Shown one piece after another: positions 47,916 to 59,215 of a DNA stretch of 64,000 nt. The stretch covers positions 7,812,001 through 7,876,000 of the forward strand of contig NC_062248.1 of NCBI RefSeq assembly GCF_905475465.1. Direction: 5' to 3'. The DNA comes from Pieris napi (lineage: Eukaryota; Arthropoda; Insecta; Lepidoptera; Pieridae). Under the pieces are notes generated by a model. The model did not search any database. It was not told the origin of the DNA and saw only the letters and a program-made list of their open reading frames with translations. Made by a program: the position numbers and the translations under genes. The stretch's first letter is position 1, and every line of letters starts with the position of its first letter.

Positions 47916-48905
47916 ATGCCCAATATCCTACGCTCACCCCCTCGTAACACTTCTGTGATGTCTTGTTCCCGATCGGAGTCTGATCTTTCGAAGTCTCCGA
48001 TGACGAGTGCGGGCTGTATTGCCAAGGGTGACACCAATATAACAACGCGCTCCAAGCGACAACGAATGGAGACCTCTTCCCCGAATGCTCATTCTAGTTC
48101 CGAAAGTAGCGACTTAAGAGCGGATGTCCTGAAAATGCTTTCTGAATGGAAAGAGGATCATGAACGAAACCTACGTGATTGGAAGTCCACTCTAAATGAC
48201 ACCTTAAACAAATTATTTTCTGAATTATCCAATATAAAAACTGAATTCCAGGAAATAAAGAAGTCTAACTCAGAAATAGAAAAAGGAATAGAATTTATTA
48301 ACAAGTTTCAGGAGGAGACCAATGACAGAGTAAAGGAAATTGAAACTAACCAAAAAAATAATAATAATGCCATAAAAAACTTAGAATCGCATATCCAGGA
48401 TATACAGTTTCGTACAAGAGATGCAACTCTGGAGATTCGCAATATCCCGATTTCTGAAAACGAAAAGTTTGACAACTTACTCTCGACCCTTTCTGTCATC
48501 GGCAAAGCTGTGGATGTCGATATAAATAGGAGTGTTGTACGTGACTTGTATCGGCTGCCGGGTAGACCAGGAGTATCAAGACCTGTTGTTGTTGAATTTA
48601 CGAGTGTTAATGCTAAAAATGATTTATTGACTAAGCTGCGAAACTTTAACAAAGGAAGGCCGGTTTCTGAGAAGCTCAATACTCATACTATCGGTTTGCC
48701 AGGAATAAAGACTCCACTTTACATTGACGAACATCTAGGTCCATCTCAAAGAAAACTTATGTTTGAAACCCGTCAATTTGCCAAGAAACATAACTACTCG
48801 TGCTGGCATTCAAATGGAAGAATACTTTTGCGTAAGGATTCGACTGGTAGACCGATTTTAATCCAATCAGAAAAATGCTTATCTCAGCTGGCAAAGGAAT
48901 CATGA
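47916..48905 (+). CDS. LINE ORF1, coiled coil plus FP-like domain
   Basis: 329 residues from the first ATG in the frame (the frame is open about 34 codons upstream). The N-terminal 60 residues are Ser/Arg-rich; residues about 70-165 are a Lys/Glu/Asn-rich coiled coil ('IEKGIEFINKFQEETNDRV'); the C-terminal half, from 'ATLEIRNIPISENE' through 'RPVVVEFTS' to 'CWHSNGRILLRKDS', has the pattern of the FP C-terminal domain seen in many lepidopteran LINE ORF1 proteins and also in baculoviral FP proteins. Expected role: nucleic-acid binding and particle assembly. No CCHC knuckle or PHD finger is present. Confidence 0.8.
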   Translation: MPNILRSPPRNTSVMSCSRSESDLSKSPMTSAGCIAKGDTNITTRSKRQRMETSSPNAHSSSESSDLRADVLKMLSEWKEDHERNLRDWKSTLNDTLNKLFSELSNIKTEFQEIKKSNSEIEKGIEFINKFQEETNDRVKEIETNQKNNNNAIKNLESHIQDIQFRTRDATLEIRNIPISENEKFDNLLSTLSVIGKAVDVDINRSVVRDLYRLPGRPGVSRPVVVEFTSVNAKNDLLTKLRNFNKGRPVSEKLNTHTIGLPGIKTPLYIDEHLGPSQRKLMFETRQFAKKHNYSCWHSNGRILLRKDSTGRPILIQSEKCLSQLAKES

Positions 48906-49422
48906 CTCATTGTATGTAACTGCTTTCTCATTAACCTATATTGCCAATTAACTGTATATTGTCATTTATTTCTATTGATTTACTTTAGTCTTGCTAGTAA
49001 TAAAATTACCTTAGTCAATTTTTTCATGTTAAGTTCTCGTTTAGTCTATAATGTATTTTCGTTTGAATTTGTATTTGCTCTTACACTAATTTTAACCTAT
49101 ATTCACACACTCACTGAAATTATACATCACTTGCACTCAATATATACAAAGTGTACTCATAGAAAGAATGTAACTGTTAACAACAATCTCAGTCTGTTTT
49201 CGTGCCGTGTGTATGTGTATTGTGTTGGTCTCATTTGTGTGGCGTTGTCCCCGGGATTGTGGAATCCTCGTAGGGTTGTGCTGTACCGCGTGCCTTTTTG
49301 TCTTACCATAGTTGCGGACTCAATAAATAAAATTCGATAAAACTAATGCAATTATAAATGATATCGATAAACTTGATGTTGCACAATCTTCTCTTTGTGA
49401 CATAGAGGACTGCCAGAGACTT

Positions 49423-51073
49423 ATGAACTGCCCGAATAAGTGTCTAAAAATTATCCATCAAAACATTCGTAGTATAAATCGTAACTTTTCTGATTTTCAA
49501 ACCTTATTGTTTAGATCCAGGACTGATTGGGACTTAATAATCTTAACGGAATGTTGGCTGCATAATAATCGTAACTTACCATCTCTTGAGGGATACAACT
49601 CTGCTCTAACCGAGAAAAACTTCACACAGAATGAAGGAGTTGTAGTATTTTACAAAAAACATTTGAAATTAGTTATATCCGAGCCTGACCTTTGTGATGC
49701 CAACTGTTTACTGATTAACCTTGAGGATAATGTAACACTAATTGCAGTATATAGACCACCTGGTTACAAAGATGTTCAACGGTTTTTGGTATCTCTTGAC
49801 AAACTTCTTTCTGAGATTAGTAGTCCACATAAAGTTCTGATAGGTGATATCAATATTGATATATTGGATAACAATAAGGATGTTAATTCTTCAACGTATT
49901 TGAATATGTTGGCTTCTCACGGTTTATTGCCAGCCCACATATTTCCAACTCATGGCAGGACTTGTCTTGACCATGTAATACTAAAATGTTCCTATCGCGT
50001 CTTTTGTTATGTTGCTGAAACCTCAGTCACGGATCACGACACTTTAATTCTGAAACTTGAACGTAGCACTATGACTGACAAATACTCATCTCTGAAAAAG
50101 ATTGATTACCCGTCTCTGGACGATGCTATGAAGAACTTAAATCTAAGCCTTGTATATAAAATGACTGATCCCAATGAGGCAACAGCATTTCTTCTGACTG
50201 CGCTTGACACTGTAATTAAAGCAAATACGAAAACTTTAACCATCCCAAATCGTAAAAGGATCAAGAGGCCTTGGATGACTGCAGGTCTACTAAGATGTGT
50301 AAAGCATCGTGACAAACTACATCAAAAATCAAGAAAAAATCCTAGTAACGAAATATTAACGTTAACTTACAAGAGGTATAGAAATTTCTGCAACTCACTT
50401 TTAAAAAATATTAAAAATACTTATGAGAGCAACCGCCTACTTAAAGCTGCTAAGACTAATACAAAAGTTCTCTGGGACACTATCAAACAACTAACCTACT
50501 CTAACAATACAACTAGCACTGCACTTGAATTGGTCTCTCCACTGGACCCGATGGTCTCAGTCAACAACATTAATAAATATTTCGTTTCTATCGGGAAAGA
50601 TATTGCCGAAAAATCATATTCTAATAGCTCTTATAAAAAACCATCAATCAATCCTACACTGTCCTCATTCGTCATGCTACCTACTGATGAAGTTGAAGTT
50701 CAATCTCTTATCTTGCAACTGAAGAAGGACGGTGCTGCGGGCAGAGATAATATTTCTGGAGCCTTTCTCAAACGTTATCATGAAATCTTAGTCCCTCCAC
50801 TTACATATATATTTAATTTGATTCTTTCTACAGGGATCTTTCCGGACCTATTCAAGCTAGCTGAAGTAATTCCGGTTTTTAAAGGTGGTAATAGAGATTG
50901 TGTCGGTAACTACCGACCTATTTCTAAACTATCTACCCTATCCAAAATCATTGAGAAATTGATTAACAAACGCCTCATCGATTATTTAGAAAGTAATAAC
51001 CTACTCTCCAGCTCACAGTTTGGATTCAGACCGGGTTCATCAACAAGCGACGCAGTTCATCAATTAACTGATC

Positions 51074-51117
<44 letters not shown>

Positions 51118-52538
51118 CAATTCACACCAATTGACCTAGTCCCATGCTAAGCTGGTGAAGCTTGTGTTATGGGTACTAGGCAACGGATATACATACATAC
51201 TATAGATAGATAGACATATAAATACATATTTAAACACCCAAGACCTAAGCACAACACCAAATGCTCATCACATCGATGTTCGTCTCAGCCGGGGATCGAA
51301 CCCGGGACCCATGGATTCGTAGTCAGGGGTACTAACCACTACACCAATAAGTCGTCAATTATAATATTGTTACAAAACTAAATAAGAAAAATAAAATTTT
51401 AGCTGTATTTTTGGACATTGCGAAAGCTTTTGACGCGGTCGCTGGTCCTATTCTGCTGGATAAATTGGAGGCTTTGGGTATACGTGGTTTGCAGCTTAAA
51501 CTATTTGAAAGCTACTTGAGTGATAGACAGCAAAGAGTAAGGGTGGGCAACATTGTTAGTGACGATTTGCCGATACGCTATGGTGTGCCACAGGGTAGTG
51601 TTTTAGGTCCGACACTGTTTCTGGCATTTATCAATGATCTTTGTGACCTCCAGTTACAAAATGGTAAAATAATAACATTTGCAGATGATACTGCACTTGT
51701 GTTTCATGGTGATAGCTGGAAAGATACTGTCGACATTGCTCAAAGAGGATTCGACGTTGTTAACAAATGGCTCAGAATGAATGCCCTAACTATCAATGTC
51801 AATAAAACTAAATGTATACCGTTCTATATAAAAACTCCTGGTTCTAGTACTAACCTTGGTTTAACTGCTCATGTATGTTCTGATACTGATTCTTGTGACT
51901 GTCAAAAGATCTTTGTTGCCAACAATACTAAGTATCTAGGTGTCGTTGTTGATAGCACGCTAAATTTTAACTACCACATTGACCTGCTACTATCGCGAAC
52001 TCGGAAACTTATCTTCACCTTTAAGAATCTCCGTAATATTGCTGAAAAATCGATAATTAAAGTGGTTTATCAATCCCTCTGCCAATCCGTTTTAAGCTAT
52101 TGTGTTACTGTCTGGGGAGGGGCTTGTAAAACTAATCTTATAAAACTGGAGAGGGCTCAGCGTGCGTTATTGAAAGTAAGTTATTCTAAACCATTTTTTT
52201 ACCCTACCAAAGATCTATATCTTTTATCTGACGTGTTGAGTGTTCGTCAACTATTTATACTGAACACTGTGCTCAAACAACACTCCATAACTCGCTATGA
52301 TCCTTCTTTGAATGACAACAAACGATACAAATATAAAGTCTGCACCTCAGATACCCGTTGGTCCACAGCTTTCTCAAGAAGGTTTTTTGGTTTTATGGGC
52401 TGTCACCTATATAACAAGATAAACAGGTTGATCAACATATATCCGCTTACTAAATATGAGTGTAAAAAAGCTACAGTCAAATGGCTTAAAAATCTAGACT
52501 ACGAGGGGACTGAGAAGTTGTTAGTAGTCCTCAGCTAA
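49423..52538 (+). pseudogene. LINE ORF2 (EN-RT), split by a SINE
   Basis: The coding sequence is 49423-51078 plus 51369-52538, which would be 941 residues without the insert. The N-terminal APE-type endonuclease has 'HQNIRSI', the acidic 'LTECWL', 'GDINID' and 'TDHDTL'. The reverse transcriptase follows with 'NYRPIS', 'QFGFRPGSST', [insert], 'FLDIAKAFD', 'VPQGSVLGP' and the catalytic 'FADDT' near 51678. After it comes a thumb-like C-terminal region. The insert adds stop codons so the product ends within the RT fingers, before the catalytic Asp pair. The frame upstream of the ATG is open to about 49325 without another ATG. A 517-bp gap from ORF1 is longer than usual. Confidence 0.85.
51079..51355 (-). 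repeat. tRNA-derived SINE inserted in LINE ORF2
   Basis: Read on the minus strand it begins 'GACGACTTATTGGTGTAGTG' with an A-box-like 'TGGTGTAGTGGTTAGTACC', has a clear B-box 'GGGTTCGATCCCC', and ends in a homopolymer seen as 36 T on the plus strand (51077-51112). It belongs to a different family from the other SINEs here. Flanks 51061-51078 and 51356-51368 share CAATTA...AT(A)TT, an imperfect target duplication. The long pure tail argues for a very recent event. Confidence 0.85.
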
Positions 52539-52950
52539 TACCTAACACTAACACGTTATGTATACGAGTACATAGGTACACTATCACCCAGGCTCATATA
52601 TGCTTCACTAAGACATATATACACTAAGTCATAAATTCACTAACACATACATACATTAACACTTACATACACTAAACCATACATGCACCATCACATACAC
52701 CCACTTAAATGTGAGTATATTTGTAATATTTGTAATAGTTTCTCGATCAAATTGATGTACCTACTTAAATTCCATTCGGTCCGGATGCGGAGGGACTGGC
52801 AATCTGTAATACAGGTATCCTAGTACAGTCGCCAGTCTCTCACACAGATTTTGCCTGTTAATGCTGAAATTTGTATTTTGTGTCTGTATTTTTTTTTTTT
52901 TGTGTGAGAGAAAACAAATAAATATTTTATTATTATTATTATTATTATTT

Positions 52951-54094
52951 ATGGAAAATTGGTTTTCTATAAATCTAGTTTAGTGTGGTTTTTATAGGAT
53001 ACATTATAATATACATATAGTCTTTTCCTTCTAATCAGAATTGACTTTGTAGATAAAATAATCTTAAAGTATTTTCAGTTGGTGCGAAGTACTGGTACTG
53101 AGAATTGTACCGTTTTTGTCATACGCTGTTACGCTACACAATAAAGTTTATAATCTGTATTATCGTTCATTTATAGAACTTTTGATGAATCAATGCAGAA
53201 AAGCTGTTTTAATTAGTTAATTTCGTTTTGTTGTTACCACAATATATGACTAATGCTAGATGTCTCTGGCACGTTAATCAAATTTACTGCGTAGAGAATG
53301 AAATATAATAAATTGCTTGTAAAATCTTATTACTATGGCAGATCTAATTAAGAAAAATGAAACATTGTTTTGCTTATCCAAATGGGACTTACTGATAAAT
53401 GTTACCTTGAAACAATAATTATTGTGCCTTATTAAAAACAGCTGAAATAACATTAGTAGTTTTCAGGTAGCAAAAGAGATTTCTGAATGTTAGAGTTATT
53501 CAAGTTCACTTCAAGTTCAAACCTTACCTTAAATTAAGAAACTACTATAAACATAAACTAAGTTTGCTAAGAAATTATGCGTTTGGAATAAAATTTTCTT
53601 CATGTAAATTAAGGGAGTTTATTATAACAAAATGTCTGGTTTTCTGAAATCTTAATATCAGAAGATAGTCGCAAGAATACATCACTTCTAAACGAGTTCA
53701 AACTCTCAATTATGCTAACCTTCACTTGAAATTGCAAAAAGTTCTCAAATAAATTTAATCCGAGGCTACTTTCTTCTGCCAACTTATTCAATTTACGTAT
53801 TTTTACATTAAATACTATTGTAAAATAAAGATAATTCTTTGCTCCTCTTTTGGTCAGTCTTGTTCGCTAATACGCCTTAAATATGTTACCAAGTTTAGAT
53901 GGATCTATTAAAAATATATTATTCGTTTATTATATCTGTACTAAGAGAAATTGAAATGATTGTTTCAATAGGTCATGTATGATGTAGCACCTTATAAGAA
54001 TGTTGTTAAAGAAAAAACATGGCGAAGTGTAGCGGAGAATTTCTTATTGGTTCTTCTAGTTCTACGTAGTTGGAACTTTTATTTATTTATTTCT
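52951..54094. other. No gene seen
   Basis: AT-rich DNA without recognisable frames or repeat ends. Confidence 0.4.
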
Positions 54095-54537
54095 TACATT
54101 CCATAGGTTTTCCCAAAGGTGTAGGCAGAGACCACAGATCTTCACTTGTTAAATTCATCTTGACCTACATCTCTCACTTCATCCGTGTCATTCACTATGC
54201 ATGCTCGTTGTTTATGGGTACTTGAGAGCTGTCCATTCTCTTGTACGTCCTGGATTTGGCCCAGGTATGTACGACAAGTCCTACCCAGCCCAAACTCACT
54301 ATCCTTGCTTGCCTTGTATATCCTACTTCGTAAGCCGCTTTTCATTCGTGCTAAACCTAAACTAAGGCTAAACCACGTAAGAATTCCCTTTTGTATACAC
54401 ATAGGCGAATGCTACACGCTCGATATTTATCGTGATATTTATCTTGTATTTTTTTAGTATACTACACACTCGATACGAATCGCGTCAGTACGACGGTAAA
54501 TTTCATTGAGTACACTCGTACGTTTCGTATTATAATA

Positions 54538-54711
54538 ATGAGTAACAATATTAAGAAAGCTTGCGTTGCTATTATATTATTAGCGATAGCATTGAAAAAA
54601 CGTATAAAGCGAAAGAAATGGGCGAAACATTGGTTTCAAGATAGAGAAAAATATACACATCTGAATTTATTAAATCAAATTCGGGAATACCAAGAAATGG
54701 ACGACTATCAA
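54538..54711 (+). pseudogene. Harbinger transposase N-terminus, left arm
   Basis: ATG-initiated stretch with 'KKRIKRKKWAKHWFQDREKY' and 'HLNLLNQIRE', the basic/aromatic head typical of PIF/Harbinger transposases. After about 58 residues the frame runs into the antisense of the MADF gene and stops at 54783. No DDE domain is left. Confidence 0.65.
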
Positions 54712-55081
54712 TCGGCTTTTCATTTTTATTCAAAAATTTCAGCATATGAAATACCCAAGACTTTGGATTGTATACATTGTTAGCTGCAGCACCCGATCGC
54801 TTCGAATCTGTTATTTTTTTAAATTCTTTTCTATAGTTCGATTTTAATGAATTGATCTTGGCAATCACGTCTTTAGCTGTCGCGCCTGGTTTAATTTTCT
54901 TAAAAATTTGAAGCAGCTGCTCATACGCATTCACCCTTTTCACTTTATTAATTATGTTTGCATTTGAGCTGTCCCATATCTCAGGTAGTGTTTCTAATAC
55001 AAGTATAAATTCTTTCAAGTGTTTTTGGTCGTTTGTTTGAAGTGCGGCGGGCGCCGACTCAATATGCGCGTCCTCTTCCAT
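54572..55081 (-). CDS. MADF-domain protein, left arm
   Basis: The minus-strand frame starts at 55081 and encodes about 100 residues of a MADF/Myb-SANT-like DNA-binding domain: 'HLKEFILVLETLPEIWD', 'NAYEQLLQIF', 'INSLKSNYRKEFKK' and 'NPKSWVFHMLKFL'. PIF/Harbinger elements usually encode such a second protein, which helps carry the transposase to DNA. From about 'EKPID' onward the frame is antisense transposase, so the natural C-terminus is lost. This arm's domain is intact; expression is unknown. Confidence 0.7.
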   Translation of the reverse strand: MEEDAHIESAPAALQTNDQKHLKEFILVLETLPEIWDSSNANIINKVKRVNAYEQLLQIFKKIKPGATAKDVIAKINSLKSNYRKEFKKITDSKRSGAAANNVYNPKSWVFHMLKFLNKNEKPIDSRPFLGIPEFDLINSDVYIFLYLETNVSPISFALYVFSMLSLII

Positions 55082-55356
55082 CGCTGGCAGAATTACTTGT
55101 GACGCGATAAATATCGATCAGGAGACTAGACGCTCGATATTTATCGACGATAATTGATACGGATCGTGGATTTTTAGATTTCTAGAAATCCAGCGATCCG
55201 TATCACGTATCGTGATACGCCTGTACTACACATCGTAATTCTGGATCACGATCCAAATATCACGATAAATATCGAGCGTGTAGCATTCGCCATAATAAAT
55301 ATCGAGCGTCTAGTCTCTGGTCGATATTTATCGCGTCACAATTAATTCTGCCAGCG

Positions 55357-55748
55357 ATGGAAGAGGACGCGCATATTGAGTCGGCGCCCAGCGCACTTCA
55401 AACAAACGACCAAAAACACTTTTAATGAAAGAATTTATACTTGTATTAGAAACACTACCTGAGATATGGGACAGCTCAAATGCAAACATAATTAATAAAG
55501 TGAAAAGGGCGAATGCGTATGAGCAGCTGCTTCAAATTTTTAAGAAAATTAAACCAGGCGCGACAGCTAAGGACGTGATTGCCAAGATCAATTCATTAAA
55601 ATCGAACTATAGAAAAGAATTAAAAAAAATAACAGATTCGAAGCGATCGGGTGCTGCAGCTGAAAATGTATACAATCCAAAGTCTTGGGTATTTCATATG
55701 CTGAAATTTTTGAATAAAAATGAAAAGCCGATTGATAGGGTAATTTGA
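55357..55748 (+). pseudogene. MADF-domain protein, right arm
   Basis: Same protein as the left arm, facing the other way. It starts at ATG 55357 but a small change after 'DQKH' gives TTT-TAA, so the frame stops after some 22 codons; a downstream ATG at 55425 reopens the main domain. A few substitutions (V to A, F to L, N to E) separate the arms. Confidence 0.68.
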
Positions 55749-55885
55749 TTTAATAAATTCAGATGTGTATATTTTTCTCTATCTTGAAACCAATGTTTCG
55801 CCCATTTCTTTCGCTTTATACGTTTTTTCAATGCTATCGCTAATATAATAATAGCAACGCAAGCTTTCTTAATATTGTTACTCAT
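55748..55885 (-). pseudogene. Harbinger transposase N-terminus, right arm
   Basis: Mirror of 54538-54675: the same 'KKRIKRKKWAKHW' head beginning at 55885, with one Leu/Ile difference, cut off by the antisense MADF frame. Confidence 0.62.
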
Positions 55886-56140
55886 TATTATAACACGAAA
55901 CGTACGAGTGTACTCAATGAAATTTACCGTCGTACTGACGCGATTCGTATCGAGTGTGTAGTATACTAAAAAAATACAAGATAAATATCACGATAAATAT
56001 CGAGCGTGTAGCATTCGCCATACTTCTTAACGCCCTTATTTCAATTTATTCTACCTTCATTTTTTCTCTGCCAAACCCACAATTCACTACATACGTTAAT
56101 GGTGGGACAAACACTCCTCTGAGTACAGCCATTCGAACCT

Positions 56141-58949
56141 AATTTCAGATTTATTTACATAAATTATAACTTTTAGAATTGTATAGATATAAAAAATTGA
56201 ATTCATGACAATACAAAGACCTTATTTAAAATACGTAAAGACATCGTATTTTTAAAAACATTTTACCGATCATTATGATAAAATAAAACATCCCCTTATA
56301 ATTTGATTTGCAATTAAGATTCCATTTACGTATTTTACGGTTATGAGCAAAATTCACTGACTTTGAAGAGCGTAAGTTTCTAATGAAATTAAATGATCTG
56401 GAACGTGGGGCTATCTGTCGGCAAGTAGTTATAACTTTTCCATTACCATTATGAGTATTGCCCTACTTAGGTATTAATGTATCTAATATATTAATCTATT
56501 TGTTATTATAATCAGCTTTAAAAGGAGGATGTTTTTATATTTATTTTTATGCCTGGGCATTAAAGTTATTGAGCATACTTAAAATTATTTTCTTAATTAT
56601 ATAATTTTTTTATTTTCTCTTAAAGGCACAATTTTGCTATGTGATGTGATGAATATGGTATTCAAAGTTGCAATACATTTTAATTATGGTTAATCTTGGA
56701 GTCAGTATCGTTTTTTCGTAAGGAATTTTGTATTGCTATTAAGTGAAATACTCAGATTAAACTTTGTATGTAGCTTTTATAAGGGTAAAGTAAATTAGGA
56801 AAATTCTCTAGCTAATTAGTCGCTTATCTCAGTGGTATTGAGTTAAAATCTGGTGGAAAGGGTATTACGTTGTAAAAGGCTCCAATAGCTATTTAGGTAA
56901 TGAAGTCTCGCAACCTTCACGTCAAGAAAGGTTCTGCTATGTCTGCCACACCTACCGTTTTAGAGTCAAAAAGGCATTTTTCCTTATGTCACGAAATGAT
57001 AATATAAGGCAAATAAATAAATAGTTTCAAAGCCTAGATTATAGGTTATTTTGTTGGACCTACGTGTAATTTTTTTTACATATCCAGTCTGTAGGTTAGG
57101 ATGGCTATCTTCTTTATTTCATTCAATGCTAACAACAGTTTTTCTGTATTATAATGAAAATAATTTCTGTCTCTGTGTTGGGTATTTAATTGATAATTAT
57201 CACAGCGATATTCAGAGACATCCATTAGATTAAGACTTAAGCCATGAAATGGATTATTGGTGGAGCCTATTTTTTTTTTCTAAATGGTTGAAATAACAGT
57301 TAAGGATACGACTTTAAGCAGACATATATTCTATCTATATTGTATACACATAATTTTATACAAAATAAATAATTTTCAGTTGTGAAGATTGTTTATCTGT
57401 AACCACCTCTTAATTATCAGTGACAAAATTTATGTTGAAATCAGAGATTTCTCAACTCGCATTAATTGGACTCTTGGAAAAGCGTAGCGACAACTTGTTA
57501 AAGGAGTGTTAAAAATAAGTGTTAATTAACAACTCCAAAATTGTTTCAGGCTCAATTTATTCACATTTTATCTTTTTATTTCTGAAAAGAGAAGTCTGTG
57601 TTACATTGTATCAGTTAATTATGTCAGAAAATAAGCGATATTGACTGAATTCCAATGATACTAGGATTTATCTTTTGCCACCTTTACATTAATAATATAA
57701 AATTTACATTAATAATAACTAGCGGTAGTGTTTATCATACCTTGTCTATATACTATAAATTGGTATTAATATTAGATTAGGTAATTTATGTATTTATTGG
57801 GTCGCAGAGTCAACGAGCGAGTGAGTGTGATTTTTTAAAGAATTTAATGCTGGAATATTAATTAAGTTTTATATAACAATTAATACTGTCAAGACCAAAG
57901 GTTATTGTTGTATTTAAATAAGGAAATTGGTAGCAAATCTATAAACAATCCCTAAAATTAGAAAGCTTAATAAATTCGTGTTCAATTAACACAATTAGTT
58001 TGTGCAAGCTTCTGTTAGTGAAAGTTTTAAATACTTGGCAATCGGAGGTCAGAAGAGCGTATTCATTTATGTACGAGCGAGCAGCCTTGTTGCCAAATAT
58101 CTCCTTTGTTCTTAAATGGGGTAAATAAATTAGTATACTTATGATACAATAAACGGTATATTATTAAAACATTTTGCTGCCATTGAAGTATTGACATTAG
58201 GTAATAATTATAAATTGCGTTTTAAAAGTTAAAAAAATATTCATTTTATGTTCTGCATATAAAAATCACACGGAGCATTCTCTTATATTAAACATAATTT
58301 AATTTTCTTAGAACACCTTACTATTACTTTTATGTCGACAGAAGCCGCACAATTTCTAGGAAAATAAATCGTTCAGTATGCAAAACTGTGTTACTGCAAG
58401 TACAATAAATTTAGATTAAATGTACATTTAATTTGTATTCGTAAGTCTTATGAAAATCCTTCGCTATGAACTATGAATAGACACAGAATCCAGTCTCTTT
58501 CTTATTCCATTAGCGGCAAGAGACAATCACAATTTACAGAATAAGTATACATACCTATAACTAAGTATACATATATAATGGGAATCATAAATGTATGTAG
58601 GTATTACTCAACAAAACCAATTCGGCTATAAGCTGATTGAAAATGCGATTTACTTTTATAGCACAAACTTAATGTAATGTAAATTAAATTTTATAAACAT
58701 AATGAAATTACATTGACGAATAAAATTACAATACTGGTGACATAAATGCAGAAAACCTCAATTGCGTAGTAGAAATTCGTGGTCGTAAAAGAATATGTTG
58801 AGCGTAACGGTTGAACACCTTAAGTTTTATATTTCCCAGCGTAATAATAAATTCAAAATAGATAAATAATATAGATACATTTAAATCAATATACAATTGT
58901 CAAATAAAGAAAAAATAATATCACAGTTAAATACCAAAAGTTAATAATA
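56141..58949. other. No gene seen
   Basis: About 2.8 kb of AT-rich sequence with chance frames only. No splice-flanked conserved exon, MITE ends or RNA gene recognised. Confidence 0.4.
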
Positions 58950-59215
58950 GTAGAATTGGCTTCAGCGTGCGACTCTAATCCCCGAGGTTGTAGGTTCGAT
59001 TTCCCGCTGTGCCCCGCTGGACTTTCTCTATGTGCGTACTTAACACTCGCTTGTACGATGAACGTGACGAAACGCATGCCTTAGTCGAAATGTCGACGGT
59101 GTGTGTCAGGTACAGACGGTTGATCACCTACTTGCCAATTAGAAATTATTATCGAACAGATACATAAATCTGAGGCTCAGAATTTAAAGGCCACTTTACG
59201 TATATAGCGCCACTG
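58950..59215 (+). repeat. tRNA-derived SINE, near full length
   Basis: The head 'TTGGCTTCAGCGTGCGACTC' is followed by a B-box 'GTAGGTTCGATTTCC', the body blocks 'GACTTTCTCTATGTGCG', 'GTCGACGGTGTGTGTCAGG', 'TTGATCACCTACTTGCC' and 'GAACAGATACATAAATCTGA', and the end 'GCGCCACTGG'. This is the longest of three copies of the family in the window. Confidence 0.82.

Larger units (their letters stand above)
47561..52950 (+). mobile_element. Non-LTR retrotransposon, nearly full length
   Basis: A two-ORF LINE of the CR1/jockey group. It starts near a GC-rich 'CCCCTCCGGACCGCGGAAG', encodes ORF1 (47916-48905) and an endonuclease/reverse transcriptase ORF2 (49423-52538), and ends in a (TTA)n microsatellite at 52928-52949 in place of poly(A), which favours the CR1/L2/Daphne branch over L1. 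Both ORFs are free of stops and frameshifts apart from a SINE inserted in ORF2, so insertion is recent. The left boundary is approximate and no target duplication could be set. Confidence 0.85.
54404..56019. mobile_element. 1.6-kb foldback of two inverted Harbinger-type units
   Basis: The outer ends are exact inverted copies of GGCGAATGCTACACGCTCGA, flanked by ATA on each side (54401-54403 and 56020-56022). The two arms (about 54404-55141 and 55277-56019) mirror each other almost base for base for roughly 730 bp. Each arm holds a transposase N-terminal piece facing inward and a MADF-domain frame facing outward, fused tail to tail by deletion of everything between. The spacer 55142-55276 contains another copy of the terminal words plus its own palindrome ('GATACGGATCG'/'CGATCCGTATC'). 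Confidence 0.82.
54095..56140. repeat. Older interspersed repeat that hosts the foldback
   Basis: 54095-54400 ('GTGTAGGCAGAGACCAC', 'CTTGCTTGCCTTGTATATCC') and 56023-56140 ('CTTCTTAACGCCCTTATTTC', 'TCTGCCAAACCCACAATTCA') read like two halves of one lepidopteran repeat whose continuity is broken at ATA by the foldback. This is from memory of similar repeats; the class is unknown. Confidence 0.4.

Noticed and set aside
48308..48679. 123-codon minus-strand frame in the LINE
   Set aside because: Antisense of ORF1, whose domain match is on the plus strand.
51270..51355. Possible tRNA gene with A and B boxes on the minus strand
   Set aside because: There is no full cloverleaf; the boxes head a retroposed unit with a long homopolymer tail inside a LINE, so it is a SINE.
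54185..54457. 90-codon frame left of the foldback
   Set aside because: It runs from an old interspersed repeat into the foldback end; composition-driven and not a gene.
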